NCBI GenBank assembly: GCA_012840975.1
Contig: DUVP01000023.1
Coordinates: forward strand, 1-50,032
Source: Mogibacterium sp.
GTDB taxonomy: Bacteria; Bacillota; Clostridia; Peptostreptococcales; Anaerovoracaceae
Length of the DNA: 50,032 nucleotides
Direction: 5' to 3'
Part shown: in pieces, positions 1 through 8,459 of the stretch
Layout: the number at the start of each line of letters is the position of its first letter
Numbering within the stretch: the first letter of the stretch is position 1
Program-made: the position numbers and the translations under genes
Notes under the pieces: model-generated
What the model was told of the DNA's origin: nothing
The model's database searches: none
The model's input: the letters and a program-made list of their open reading frames with translations, nothing else

Positions 1-36
1 AATGTTATGATAATTTGTATAATAAATATAAGTTTA

Positions 37-65
37 TTGATATACATTAATTATGATATTATATT
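37..65 (+). promoter_or_regulatory. probable promoter of mnmE operon
   Basis: A TTGATA box (37-42) and a TATATT box (60-65) are separated by 17 bp in a very A/T-rich stretch. They lie 44 bp before the mnmE start. The surrounding sequence contains other TATAAT-like strings by chance (18-23, 70-75), so this assignment is only moderately secure. Confidence 0.4.
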
Positions 66-108
66 TACATATAATAATTTCAGTTTTTTTATGAAAAGAG
101 GAAAATAA

Positions 109-1497
109 ATGTCAGAGACAATAACAGCAATATCGACAGCTCCCGGAGAAGCAGGAATAGGAATTGTAAGAGTAAGCGGTCAATCAAGTAAAGAAATAAT
201 GAAAAGAGTGATGACTAATTTTCCTGAAGAATTAAAGCCTAGACATGCTTATTTAGGAAGGGTGACAGATGGAAAAGAAATAATAGATGAAGCTATATTT
301 ATATATATGGAGTCGCCGTCATCTTATACAGGAGAAGATATGTTAGAGATACAGGCACATGGAAGCAATGTTGCTCTCAAAAAAATTCTTCGAGCTGTTT
401 TGGATTGCGGAGCTCCGGGAATAAGAATGGCTGAACCCGGAGAATTTACCAAGCTGGCTTTTTTAAATGGGAAAATGGATCTTTCACAGGCTGAATCAGT
501 AATAGATATTATTAAAGCAAAAACTGATTTGTCTCTTGAAATTGCAGAAAGTCAAATTGAAGGAAGGCTCGGAAATGCAATAAGAGAAATGAGAAGTAAT
601 CTTTTAGATATACTTTCACAGATGGCTGTAAATATAGATTATCCTGATGAGGATATTGAACAGGTATTAAATGATGATTTTTCAAACCAGATAAGATGGG
701 TTTTATCAGATGTAGAAGAATTACTGGATACAACATCTATAGGTCGTATTGCAAGAGAGGGAATAAAAATTGCAATAGTAGGAAAACCTAATGTTGGAAA
801 AAGTTCTCTTATGAATGCTTTACTAGGAGAAGGAAGAGTAATTGTGACAGATATACCGGGAACTACAAGGGATACAGTAGAAGAAAGTGCTTCTCTAGGA
901 GGGGTACCTATAGTTCTGATAGATACAGCAGGAATAAGAGAAACTGAAGATAAAGTAGAAAAAATTGGAATAGAAAGAACTGAACAGGCGATAGCCTCGT
1001 CGGATATGGTGATGCTTGTTTTAGATAAAAGCTCTTCTTTGGAAGATGAAGATCAGAGAATAATAAAATATATTGAAAAGATGGACGGAGAAAGGGTTCT
1101 TGTAGTTCTTAACAAGTCTGACCTTGGTTCTTCTGTAGATGAAGAAAATATTAGAAGAAAAATTCCGGGAGTAACCGTGATATCAACATCTTTGGTAGGA
1201 AAAAAAGCTTTGGAATCTGCACGTAAGGTTTCTGAAGCTGTCGGTAAAATGTTTGGACTTGGAGAAATAAAACCTTCTGAATCAAATATAATTACAAATG
1301 AAAGACATACAAAAATGCTCAAAAATGCAAGCATGAATTTAAATGATGCTATAAATTTACTTCAGGATGGAGAATCTATAGAAATAGCAGAGCTTTCAGT
1401 TCATTATGCATATGATGCGTTAGGAAAAATAATAGGAGAAGAAGTAGGAGAAGAAATACTCAATCAGGTATTTAGTAAATTCTGTCTGGGTAAATAA
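109..1497 (+). CDS. mnmE: tRNA modification GTPase MnmE
   Basis: MnmE works with MnmG to install the carboxymethylaminomethyl group on U34 of tRNAs reading split codon boxes. The 462 residues match the usual family length. An N-terminal tetrahydrofolate-binding domain (about 1-120) is followed by a helical domain that surrounds a G domain. The G domain shows GKPNVGKSS (225-233), DTAG (272-275) and NKSD (335-338). The C-terminal CLGK is the family's invariant CxGK motif. An AGAGG ribosome site lies just before the ATG. It is the first gene of a tight mnmE-mnmG-rsmG run, the order normally found beside the replication origin in Bacillota. Confidence 0.97.
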   Translation: MSETITAISTAPGEAGIGIVRVSGQSSKEIMKRVMTNFPEELKPRHAYLGRVTDGKEIIDEAIFIYMESPSSYTGEDMLEIQAHGSNVALKKILRAVLDCGAPGIRMAEPGEFTKLAFLNGKMDLSQAESVIDIIKAKTDLSLEIAESQIEGRLGNAIREMRSNLLDILSQMAVNIDYPDEDIEQVLNDDFSNQIRWVLSDVEELLDTTSIGRIAREGIKIAIVGKPNVGKSSLMNALLGEGRVIVTDIPGTTRDTVEESASLGGVPIVLIDTAGIRETEDKVEKIGIERTEQAIASSDMVMLVLDKSSSLEDEDQRIIKYIEKMDGERVLVVLNKSDLGSSVDEENIRRKIPGVTVISTSLVGKKALESARKVSEAVGKMFGLGEIKPSESNIITNERHTKMLKNASMNLNDAINLLQDGESIEIAELSVHYAYDALGKIIGEEVGEEILNQVFSKFCLGK

Positions 1498-1499
1498 AG

Positions 1500-3491
1500 A
1501 TGATGGAAAAAGAATATGAAATAATTATTATAGGAGCCGGTCATGCAGGATGCGAAGCCGGCCTTATTGCGGCCAGAATGGGAAAAAAAACAGCTGTGTT
1601 TTGTACGGATATTGATTCCGTGGCAATTATGGCATGTAATCCTTCGATTGGAGGAACCGGTAAAGGTCATCTCGTAAGAGAAGTTGATGCTCTTGGAGGT
1701 GAGATGGGAATAAATACGGACAAAACATTAATTCAATCAAAAATGTTAAATACATCAAAAGGTCCGGCCGTACATTCTTTAAGAGTTCAATCTGATAAGA
1801 AAATTTATCATGAGGAAATGCTCAAGACCTTACAGAAGCAGAAAAACCTGGATCTTATAGTTGCAGAGATCACGGATTTAGTATTTGAAAATATTAATAT
1901 TATGGATATAAAAACCTCTTCAGAAAAAGGTTTTGAAAATATTAATAAAAAGAAAGTTGCAGGAGTAAAAACGGCGGAGGGAAAAATTTTCAATTCAGAT
2001 GCAGTAATAATATGCACGGGAACTTTTCTTGGAGGAAAGATTTTCATTGGAGATGATGTGACTTTATCGGGACCTGCAGGAATGAAACCGGCAAATGAAT
2101 TAGGAGAAAATTTAAAAAACCTCGGATTTGAAATGAGAAGATTCAAGACCGGAACACCTGCCAGGATGCTGGGAAGCACTATAGATTACGATAAGATGAC
2201 GGAGCAGAAGGGAGATGAAAAAATAATTCCTTTCAGTTTTATGAATGAAGGTAAGGATTTTGAAATTGATCAGATTTCTTGTTGGCTATCATATACGAAT
2301 GAAGAAACTCATAGAATAATACTTGAGAATATAGAAAAATCCGCAATGTATTCAGGCAATATTGTAGGAGTTGGTGCAAGATATTGTCCGTCAATTGAAG
2401 ACAAAATTGCGAGGTTTAAAGACAGAAATAGACATCAACTTTTTGTGGAGCCGGAAGGAAGGGATACGGATTTGACTTATATTCAAGGGATGAGCTCAAG
2501 CCTTCCTGTAGATGTCCAGCATCAGTTTTATGCCTCTATACCCGGACTGGAGAATGCATATATAGTAAGTCCGGCATATGCTATAGAATATGAATGTATA
2601 GATCCTACCACATTGAAGCCAAGTCTTGAAACCAAGGAGATAGTAAACCTTTTCTGTGCCGGGCAATTTAACGGAAGTTCCGGTTATGAAGAAGCTGCAG
2701 CTCAAGGCATTATTGCAGGTATAAATGCTGTCAGAAAACTTGATAATAAGGAACCTTTAATTCTCAGAAGAGACCAGGCGTATATAGGGGTTCTTATAGA
2801 CGATCTTGTAACAAAGGGAACTAATGAGCCTTATCGCATGATGACATCGAGAGCAGAATACAGACTTCTTTTAAGGCAGGATAATGCCGACAGAAGATTG
2901 ACAGAAATAGGATATGAATATGGATCCGTAACAGAGGAAAGATATAAAAAATATATAGAAAAAAAGAAAAGAATTGATTCGGAAATTGCAAGACTTAAGA
3001 AAACCAAAACGACTCCGGAAAAACTAAAAAAATTTCTGCTAAAGTACGAATGTGAAAATCCGAGAAAAAGGACAAGTGATGAAGTTATAGAAAAAAGAAG
3101 AAAAGACATAGAAGAAGCGCCAAATCAGTTTTTTTCCGAAATACTTACAAGACCTAATATAAAATATTCAGATCTTAAGGAGATAGATGATAATATGCCT
3201 CAACTAAGCAGAAGTGAAAAGGATTTAGTAGAGGTAATGATTAAGTACGATGGTTATATAAAGAAACAAAATATAGAGGTAGAAAAACTCCGGAAACTAG
3301 AAAATAAAAAACTAAGCGATGATATTGACTATAATTCAATATCGGGACTTAGAATAGAAGCAAGACAGAAACTTACAAAAATCAAACCTCTCACTGTTGG
3401 TCAAGCCGGTAGAATATCAGGTGTATCTCCTGCAGATGTAAATGTACTTCTTATATATCTTGAGAAGGAAAGAAGAAAAAAATTAGTATGA
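1500..3491 (+). CDS. mnmG: tRNA uridine-5-carboxymethylaminomethyl modification enzyme MnmG (GidA)
   Basis: FAD-dependent partner of MnmE in U34 modification of tRNA. The N-terminal dinucleotide-binding motif GAGHAGCEAG (from residue 12) is clear. The family signatures around CNPSIGG, FKTGTPAR and FNGSSGYEEAAAQG are also visible. At 663 residues it is somewhat longer than the usual 620-630. The extra length seems to be an insertion of about 20 lysine-rich residues near positions 130-155, between conserved strands. The start lies 2 bp after the mnmE stop, and a second ATG follows at once, so the first codon is uncertain by one residue. The stop codon overlaps the rsmG start. Confidence 0.96.
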   Translation: MMEKEYEIIIIGAGHAGCEAGLIAARMGKKTAVFCTDIDSVAIMACNPSIGGTGKGHLVREVDALGGEMGINTDKTLIQSKMLNTSKGPAVHSLRVQSDKKIYHEEMLKTLQKQKNLDLIVAEITDLVFENINIMDIKTSSEKGFENINKKKVAGVKTAEGKIFNSDAVIICTGTFLGGKIFIGDDVTLSGPAGMKPANELGENLKNLGFEMRRFKTGTPARMLGSTIDYDKMTEQKGDEKIIPFSFMNEGKDFEIDQISCWLSYTNEETHRIILENIEKSAMYSGNIVGVGARYCPSIEDKIARFKDRNRHQLFVEPEGRDTDLTYIQGMSSSLPVDVQHQFYASIPGLENAYIVSPAYAIEYECIDPTTLKPSLETKEIVNLFCAGQFNGSSGYEEAAAQGIIAGINAVRKLDNKEPLILRRDQAYIGVLIDDLVTKGTNEPYRMMTSRAEYRLLLRQDNADRRLTEIGYEYGSVTEERYKKYIEKKKRIDSEIARLKKTKTTPEKLKKFLLKYECENPRKRTSDEVIEKRRKDIEEAPNQFFSEILTRPNIKYSDLKEIDDNMPQLSRSEKDLVEVMIKYDGYIKKQNIEVEKLRKLENKKLSDDIDYNSISGLRIEARQKLTKIKPLTVGQAGRISGVSPADVNVLLIYLEKERRKKLV

Positions 3492-4132
3492 ATACAAAAG
3501 AAAAATTAAAAAAAAAATATGGTGAAGAGAAAGTAAACAACATGCTTTCATATCTGGATATGGTTCTTGATAGAAATCAGTATATAAATTTAACTGCGGT
3601 AACTGACAAAGAAGAGGCAATAGAAAAACATATTGTTGATTCTCTTACAATTACAGATTTGAGAGAATATAAGAAGGCAAAAAAAATAGTAGATATAGGA
3701 ACCGGAGCAGGATTTCCCGGAATTCCTCTGGCAATAGTAAGTCCGGAGAAGTTTTTCATTCTTATCGATTCTAAATTAAAGAAGTTAAAAGTCGTTGAGG
3801 AGTTTACAAAGAAATTAAAAATAGAGAACACAGTAACCATACACGCCCGAGCTGAAGAAATAGGCGGAAAAGAAGATTTCTATGAAAGGTTTGATTTGTG
3901 TGTTTCCAGAGCAGTAGCAAATCTTGATAAGCTTAGTATATTATGCTTGCCATTTATAAAAAAAGGAGGGAGTTTTATAGCCTATAAGGGAGAAAATTAC
4001 GAGGAAGAACTTTATAAGGCGGAAAAAACTATTAGAAGACTGGGAGGAAAAATAGATAGAGTCATCTCTTTGTCGGGTAATAACAGGACGATTTCAGGAC
4101 ATGTTTTAATAGTTGTCAAGAAAAAAGAATAG
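3488..4132 (+). CDS. rsmG: 16S rRNA (guanine-527-N7)-methyltransferase RsmG (GidB)
   Basis: Methylates N7 of G527 in 16S rRNA using S-adenosylmethionine. The SAM-binding glycine loop VDIGTGAGFPGIPLAI (near residues 70-85) and the following SRAVANLDKL segment identify the family. The 214 residues are slightly short of typical (about 235) but both ends look complete. The ATG overlaps the mnmG stop (ATGA), which implies translational coupling. It is the last gene before the parS-containing gap. Confidence 0.95.
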   Translation: MNTKEKLKKKYGEEKVNNMLSYLDMVLDRNQYINLTAVTDKEEAIEKHIVDSLTITDLREYKKAKKIVDIGTGAGFPGIPLAIVSPEKFFILIDSKLKKLKVVEEFTKKLKIENTVTIHARAEEIGGKEDFYERFDLCVSRAVANLDKLSILCLPFIKKGGSFIAYKGENYEEELYKAEKTIRRLGGKIDRVISLSGNNRTISGHVLIVVKKKE

Positions 4133-4146
4133 TTGTATTGTAAAAA

Positions 4147-4162
4147 TGTTTCACGTGAAACA
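4147..4162. promoter_or_regulatory. parS centromere site 1
   Basis: The 16-bp palindrome TGTTTCACGTGAAACA matches the Bacillota parS consensus exactly. ParB, encoded 1 kb downstream, is expected to load here as a CTP-dependent clamp and recruit ParA and SMC. A second identical site lies 26 bp further on. Confidence 0.97.
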
Positions 4163-4183
4163 AATAGACAGTATTTTTGAATG

Positions 4184-4213
4184 AAAGATGTTTCACGTGA
4201 AACATCTTTTTAT
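4184..4213. promoter_or_regulatory. parS centromere site 2, embedded in a longer palindrome that can act as the rsmG terminator
   Basis: The parS core TGTTTCACGTGAAACA occupies 4189-4204. The flanks AAAGA and TCTTT extend the dyad to a perfect 26-bp palindrome (4184-4209), followed by T-rich sequence. As RNA this gives a 13-bp hairpin with a short U tract after the end of rsmG. The ParB site is certain; the terminator role is inferred. Confidence 0.9.
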
Positions 4214-4335
4214 AATTATTAAAAAATGAAAAACACAACATCTTGTATATTATAAAAAAAGAGATACAATATAAAACTTAAAAAATTTTTAAATATCAAA
4301 ACTCACACAAAACTCATATAAAAAGGTTAAAAAAC

Positions 4336-4365
4336 TGGATAAAGGTCTTATAAATGAAGTATAAT
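4336..4365 (+). promoter_or_regulatory. probable parA-parB promoter
   Basis: A consensus TATAAT (4360-4365) stands 18 bp after TGGATA (4336-4341), which matches four of six -35 positions. The parA start is 44 bp downstream and carries a strong AAGGAGG ribosome site. The rest of the 4214-4335 gap is A/T-rich with nothing recognised. Confidence 0.55.
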
Positions 4366-4409
4366 GATGAGAACTGTTTAATGGGATAACATCCTTAAGG
4401 AGGTAGTGA

Positions 4410-5192
4410 ATGGGCAAATCTATTGCTATATTTAATCAAAAAGGCGGAGTCGGCAAGACAACAACAAACATCAATCTTGCAGCCTGTCTGGCATATAAAG
4501 GCAAAAAGGTTCTTATGATAGATATTGATCCGCAAGGCAACACGACAAGCGGAATAGGCATAAGAAAAAGAAAACTTAAACTCACTTTGTACGACGCTTT
4601 GATTGACAGTTCAATGGATGTTAATAAAGTTATTCTTCCTACTAATACGGAAAATCTTTTTCTGATCCCGGCAAGTGTTGATTTAGCGGGGGCAGAAGTG
4701 GAATTAGCAAATCTGGAAGGAAGAGAAAGAAAACTGAAAAGGATCATAGATGAGGTCAAAGATCAGTATGATTATATTCTGGTAGACTGTCCTCCATCTC
4801 TTGGAATTCTGACACTAAACTCGCTTACAGCAGTTGACAGTGTGCTTATTCCTATCCAGTGTGAGTTCTATGCTCTTGAGGGTGTAAGTCAGCTTATAAG
4901 TACTATAGAAATGGTGAAAAAAAGACTAAACCCGGATCTTTACATTGACGGAGTTATACTTAGCATGTTTGATGGAAGAACGAATCTTTCTCAGGCTGTT
5001 GTGGAAGATGTCAGGGCTTTCTTTGGACAGGCAATGTACAACACAATTATACCGAGAAATGTTCGACTTGCAGAAGCGCCGAGCTACGGTGTTCCAATAA
5101 TAACTTATGATCCGAGTGCACCCGGAGCAAAAGCATACCGGGAGTTCACCAAGGAGTTTTTGGCAAGAGAGAAATCAAGAAAGGGTAAGTAA
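4410..5192 (+). CDS. parA: chromosome-partitioning ATPase ParA (Soj)
   Basis: A deviant-Walker ATPase that moves the ParB-parS complex and, in Bacillota, modulates DnaA at the origin. The motif KGGVGKTT is at residues 11-18. DIDPQGNTT (Walker A-prime) and VDCPPSLGILT (Walker B) follow. The 260 residues are typical of the chromosomal, non-plasmid type without an N-terminal DNA-binding extension. It has its own promoter and a strong AAGGAGG site, and parB starts 5 bp after its stop. The two parS sites immediately upstream confirm the role. Confidence 0.97.
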   Translation: MGKSIAIFNQKGGVGKTTTNINLAACLAYKGKKVLMIDIDPQGNTTSGIGIRKRKLKLTLYDALIDSSMDVNKVILPTNTENLFLIPASVDLAGAEVELANLEGRERKLKRIIDEVKDQYDYILVDCPPSLGILTLNSLTAVDSVLIPIQCEFYALEGVSQLISTIEMVKKRLNPDLYIDGVILSMFDGRTNLSQAVVEDVRAFFGQAMYNTIIPRNVRLAEAPSYGVPIITYDPSAPGAKAYREFTKEFLAREKSRKGK

Positions 5193-5197
5193 TAGAT

Positions 5198-6118
5198 ATG
5201 GCAAGAAAACCGGGACTGGGGCGAGGACTCGATGCTCTCTTTGCTGATGCAGCACCTGTAAGCGAGGATGAATATTTTAAGGAAGAAGAGACCCCATCGG
5301 ATGAAGACCTTAATATGGATAGAATCCGGTATATTGACATTAATGATATAAAACCGAACAGTGCACAACCGAGAACGAACTTTGATGAAAAAAAGCTTAA
5401 TGAACTGGCAGAATCGATAAAAGTCAACGGAGTGATACAACCGTTGATAGTACGCAAAGGTATTAACGGATATGAGCTTGTTGCAGGAGAAAGACGCTGG
5501 AGAGCATCCAGATTAGCAAAGCTTAAGAAGGTTCCTTGTATTGTCAGAGATTTCGACGATAAGCAAAATGCTCTTGTTGCTATTATAGAAAATATGCAAA
5601 GAGAGGATCTTAATCCGATAGAGGAGGCTACAGGTTTAAAATCTATGGCAGATAACTACGGATTTACGCAGGAACAGATTTCTATATCTCTCGGAAAAAG
5701 CCGGACATATATTACAAACAGTATAAGACTGCTTAAACTGCCTGAAGAAATACAGCAGTACGTTGCAAGTGGACAGATGTCCGCAGCACACGGAAGAACT
5801 ATAATCAACATACCTGATCCTATTAAACAGAAAGAAATTGCAGACAAGATCATAAAAAAAGACCTTTCGGTAAGAGCGACGGAAATATTAGCAGAGAAAG
5901 TCAAAGATGAATTAAAGCCGGACCGCAGGAAAAGAAAAAGAAATAAAAGAACTGAAAAATCGCAAGATATTGTCGCGGTTGAAACAGAACTAAGAGAATT
6001 ACTTGGAACAAAAGTAAATATAGTAACTGAAAATAATAAAGGAAAAATAGAAATAGAATATTATAGTATTGATGAGTTGAACAGGCTTATCGAAATACTT
6101 AGAGAAAAAAATAAATAG
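5198..6118 (+). CDS. parB: chromosome-partitioning protein ParB (Spo0J)
   Basis: Binds parS and spreads as a CTP-gated DNA clamp. The N-terminal KPGLGRGLDALF is the ParA-interacting box. The GERRWRA motif of the CTP/arginine-rich patch is at residues 97-103. The central helix-turn-helix region (ISISLGKSRTYITNSIRLL) is clear, and the C-terminal part is the dimerisation domain. The 306 residues are typical. A basic, lysine/arginine-rich linker lies near residues 240-255. It is co-transcribed with parA. Confidence 0.96.
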   Translation: MARKPGLGRGLDALFADAAPVSEDEYFKEEETPSDEDLNMDRIRYIDINDIKPNSAQPRTNFDEKKLNELAESIKVNGVIQPLIVRKGINGYELVAGERRWRASRLAKLKKVPCIVRDFDDKQNALVAIIENMQREDLNPIEEATGLKSMADNYGFTQEQISISLGKSRTYITNSIRLLKLPEEIQQYVASGQMSAAHGRTIINIPDPIKQKEIADKIIKKDLSVRATEILAEKVKDELKPDRRKRKRNKRTEKSQDIVAVETELRELLGTKVNIVTENNKGKIEIEYYSIDELNRLIEILREKNK

Positions 6119-6148
6119 AAAAAGTCAAAGAGGTTTAGACGAAAGAAA

Positions 6149-7909
6149 ATGGATAACAATTATGTAAATCAGCTACCGGTACCTGCATGTGTTGTAGGAG
6201 CTGACAGCATTATCAAAATTGCAAACCATCTAATGAAGAATGTCATTGTATATGAAGATATTGAAGGAACAAACTTTTTTGCTTTAACAGGAGTAAAAAG
6301 AGAAGTATTGTTACAAGCAAATAAAGAAGATGTTTTCATAACAAGAAATGACAGAGTATTTAGATTGAAGACTAATGAAGATGCTAAACAAGAAAAAGAT
6401 ATAGTGGTCTTTTTTGAGGAAACAACAGCTGAAGAGTCTTTACAACGTAAGATTGAAAACGACAAGACAGTTATACTTTTTATAAACATAGACAACTACG
6501 ACGCACTGATTTCAAGTTCGGTGGAAGATAGCAGGAGAATAGCTCCAACTCAGATCGAGGGAATTATACGTAAGTGGGCAGAAACATATGAAGCTCCGGT
6601 GATTGGTATAGATTATGAAAGATATGTAATATATACCAACAATGAAAGCCTGGACAAAATGCTGGAAGAAAACTTCAAAGTAATGGAAGAAGTGAGGAAA
6701 ATAGAAGAGCAGATAGATTTTCCTGTTTCAATAAGTATAGGTATAGGATCATCGGAAATATCGATTTCAGAGTCTATGAATCTCGCAGAGGCGGCAATGG
6801 AGCTGGCTTTGGGCAGAGGCGGAGATCAGGCAGTATACAAGAACGATGAAAGAACCAAGTATTACGGAGGTACCTTACAGACTCTGGAAAAAAACAACAG
6901 AGGAAAATCAAGAGTCATAGCTCATGCAATGAAAACTCTTATTAATGATGCTGACAGGGTGTTTATTATGGGTCACAGATGGCCTGATATGGATGCTTTC
7001 GGATCAGCAATAGGAGCTTATTGTATCTGCAGGCATCTCGGAGCAGAAGCATATATAGTAATAGATAAGTATAACGATGCTTTGGATACAATTTATGAAC
7101 AGGCAGCAGAAACAGAAGCTTACAGGGTTATTAAATCGGAAAAAGCACTTAAACTGGCAAGTGAAAAATCACTGCTTATAATAGTTGATGTTAATAGACC
7201 GGGACTGGTGGAGAGCAGAGAGCTTCTCGAGGCATGCTCAAATATAGTAATTATAGATCATCACAGACTTGCGGAAGATTCTATAGAAAATGCAACAGTC
7301 GCATATATTGAGTCATATGCATCTTCTGCAAGTGAGCTTATGGCCGAAATACTACAGCACTTCTCAACAAGAAGGATTATAAATAAATTTGAGGCCGAAG
7401 CTATGTTTGCCGGGATAATGGTTGATTCAAACAGCTTTTCCGGCAGGACAGGAGTGAAAACATTTGAGGCGGCAGCATGGCTCAAAAGAGCAGGAGTCGA
7501 TACAACCGAAGTCAAGAGATTCTTCCAGATGGATAAGGAAGACTTTACATCAAAGGCTAATGCAATAGCAAAGGCGGAGTTTAGCGACGATGGCATCGCT
7601 TTTGCAAGGACAAAGTCACATACGGGAAGTTCGCAGGTAATAAATGCTCAGGTTGCCGATGATCTGCTTATGGTAAAGGGAGTCAAAGCAACTTTTGTTC
7701 TCGGAACCGGTACAAAGGGACAGACGCTTATAAGTGCAAGATCTCTCGGGTCTATCAATGTGCATACTTTGATGGAGAAATTTAACGGAGGAGGACACTT
7801 CTCTTCAGCAGGAGCTCAGGTAAAAGATACAGCAGATAATGTAGATAAGATGTTAAAGAAATATATTAAAGATTATTTGAAAAAATATAACAACGATACA
7901 AATATATAA
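6149..7909 (+). CDS. GdpP-like cyclic-di-AMP phosphodiesterase lacking membrane helices
   Basis: The domain order matches GdpP/YybT: a PAS-like region (about 1-95), a degenerate GGDEF domain (about 100-245, with GRGGDQ in place of the active loop), then DHH and DHHA1 domains. The DHH part shows D280/D282 in GHRWPDMD and D370-H371-H372 in VIIDHH. The DHHA1 part shows GGGHFSSAG. The family hydrolyses c-di-AMP to pApA. GdpP normally begins with two transmembrane helices. This protein (586 residues against about 650) starts directly in the PAS region, and there are only 30 bp after parB for any extension, so it appears cytosolic. It lies before rplI and dnaB, as gdpP does in other Bacillota. Confidence 0.88.
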   Translation: MDNNYVNQLPVPACVVGADSIIKIANHLMKNVIVYEDIEGTNFFALTGVKREVLLQANKEDVFITRNDRVFRLKTNEDAKQEKDIVVFFEETTAEESLQRKIENDKTVILFINIDNYDALISSSVEDSRRIAPTQIEGIIRKWAETYEAPVIGIDYERYVIYTNNESLDKMLEENFKVMEEVRKIEEQIDFPVSISIGIGSSEISISESMNLAEAAMELALGRGGDQAVYKNDERTKYYGGTLQTLEKNNRGKSRVIAHAMKTLINDADRVFIMGHRWPDMDAFGSAIGAYCICRHLGAEAYIVIDKYNDALDTIYEQAAETEAYRVIKSEKALKLASEKSLLIIVDVNRPGLVESRELLEACSNIVIIDHHRLAEDSIENATVAYIESYASSASELMAEILQHFSTRRIINKFEAEAMFAGIMVDSNSFSGRTGVKTFEAAAWLKRAGVDTTEVKRFFQMDKEDFTSKANAIAKAEFSDDGIAFARTKSHTGSSQVINAQVADDLLMVKGVKATFVLGTGTKGQTLISARSLGSINVHTLMEKFNGGGHFSSAGAQVKDTADNVDKMLKKYIKDYLKKYNNDTNI

Positions 7910-7994
7910 ATATATTACGAAAACTTTAATAATATTATAAAAAACCAGTTATAGTGCAATTAAAGAATTTATGAAAGCAGAGAAGAGGAAAAAA

Positions 7995-8444
7995 ATGGAA
8001 GTAATTTTAAAGAAAGATGTTAAAGGCACAGGAAAAGAAGGGGATATTGTTAAAGTAAGTCCGGGTTTTGCACGTAATAAACTTATCCCGAGCGGATTAG
8101 CAGTTGAAGCAACAGAAGCTAATAAGAGAGCTCTTGCAAGAGAGAAAGCCAATCTGGAAAAAAAAATTGCTGAAGAAAAAGCTGCAGCGGAAGAGATTGC
8201 GAGAGGCCTGAAGGCAAAGACTATCACAGTAAAGACTAAAGTAGGCGAAAGCGGAAAACTGTTCGGCTCTATCAATACGGTAGACATAGCGGATGCTATC
8301 AACAGCCAGACTGAATACGAAATAGACAGAAGGAAAATTGTCCTTGACAAGCCGATTAAGGAAGTCGGAATAGCAGAAGTGGAAATTAAGCTTTACCCGG
8401 AAGTAACTGCAATGGTTAAAATAAAAATTGAAGGTGGGAAATAA
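7995..8444 (+). CDS. rplI: 50S ribosomal protein L9
   Basis: L9 binds 23S rRNA at the base of the L1 stalk. The protein starts MEVILKKDVKGTGKEGD, matching the family N-terminus exactly. It has the long central helix (residues about 45-75) and the C-terminal globular domain. An in-frame ATG exists 24 bp upstream (7971). The ATG at 7995 was chosen because it gives the standard 149 residues and has AGAGG 6 nt upstream. It sits between the GdpP-like gene and dnaB, a conserved arrangement. Confidence 0.95.
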   Translation: MEVILKKDVKGTGKEGDIVKVSPGFARNKLIPSGLAVEATEANKRALAREKANLEKKIAEEKAAAEEIARGLKAKTITVKTKVGESGKLFGSINTVDIADAINSQTEYEIDRRKIVLDKPIKEVGIAEVEIKLYPEVTAMVKIKIEGGK

Positions 8445-8459
8445 GGATTCGGAGACGTT

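Noticed and set aside
7971-7994. Longer rplI start at 7971
   Set aside because: It would add MKAEKRKK before the conserved L9 N-terminus and would place the ribosome site inside the coding region.
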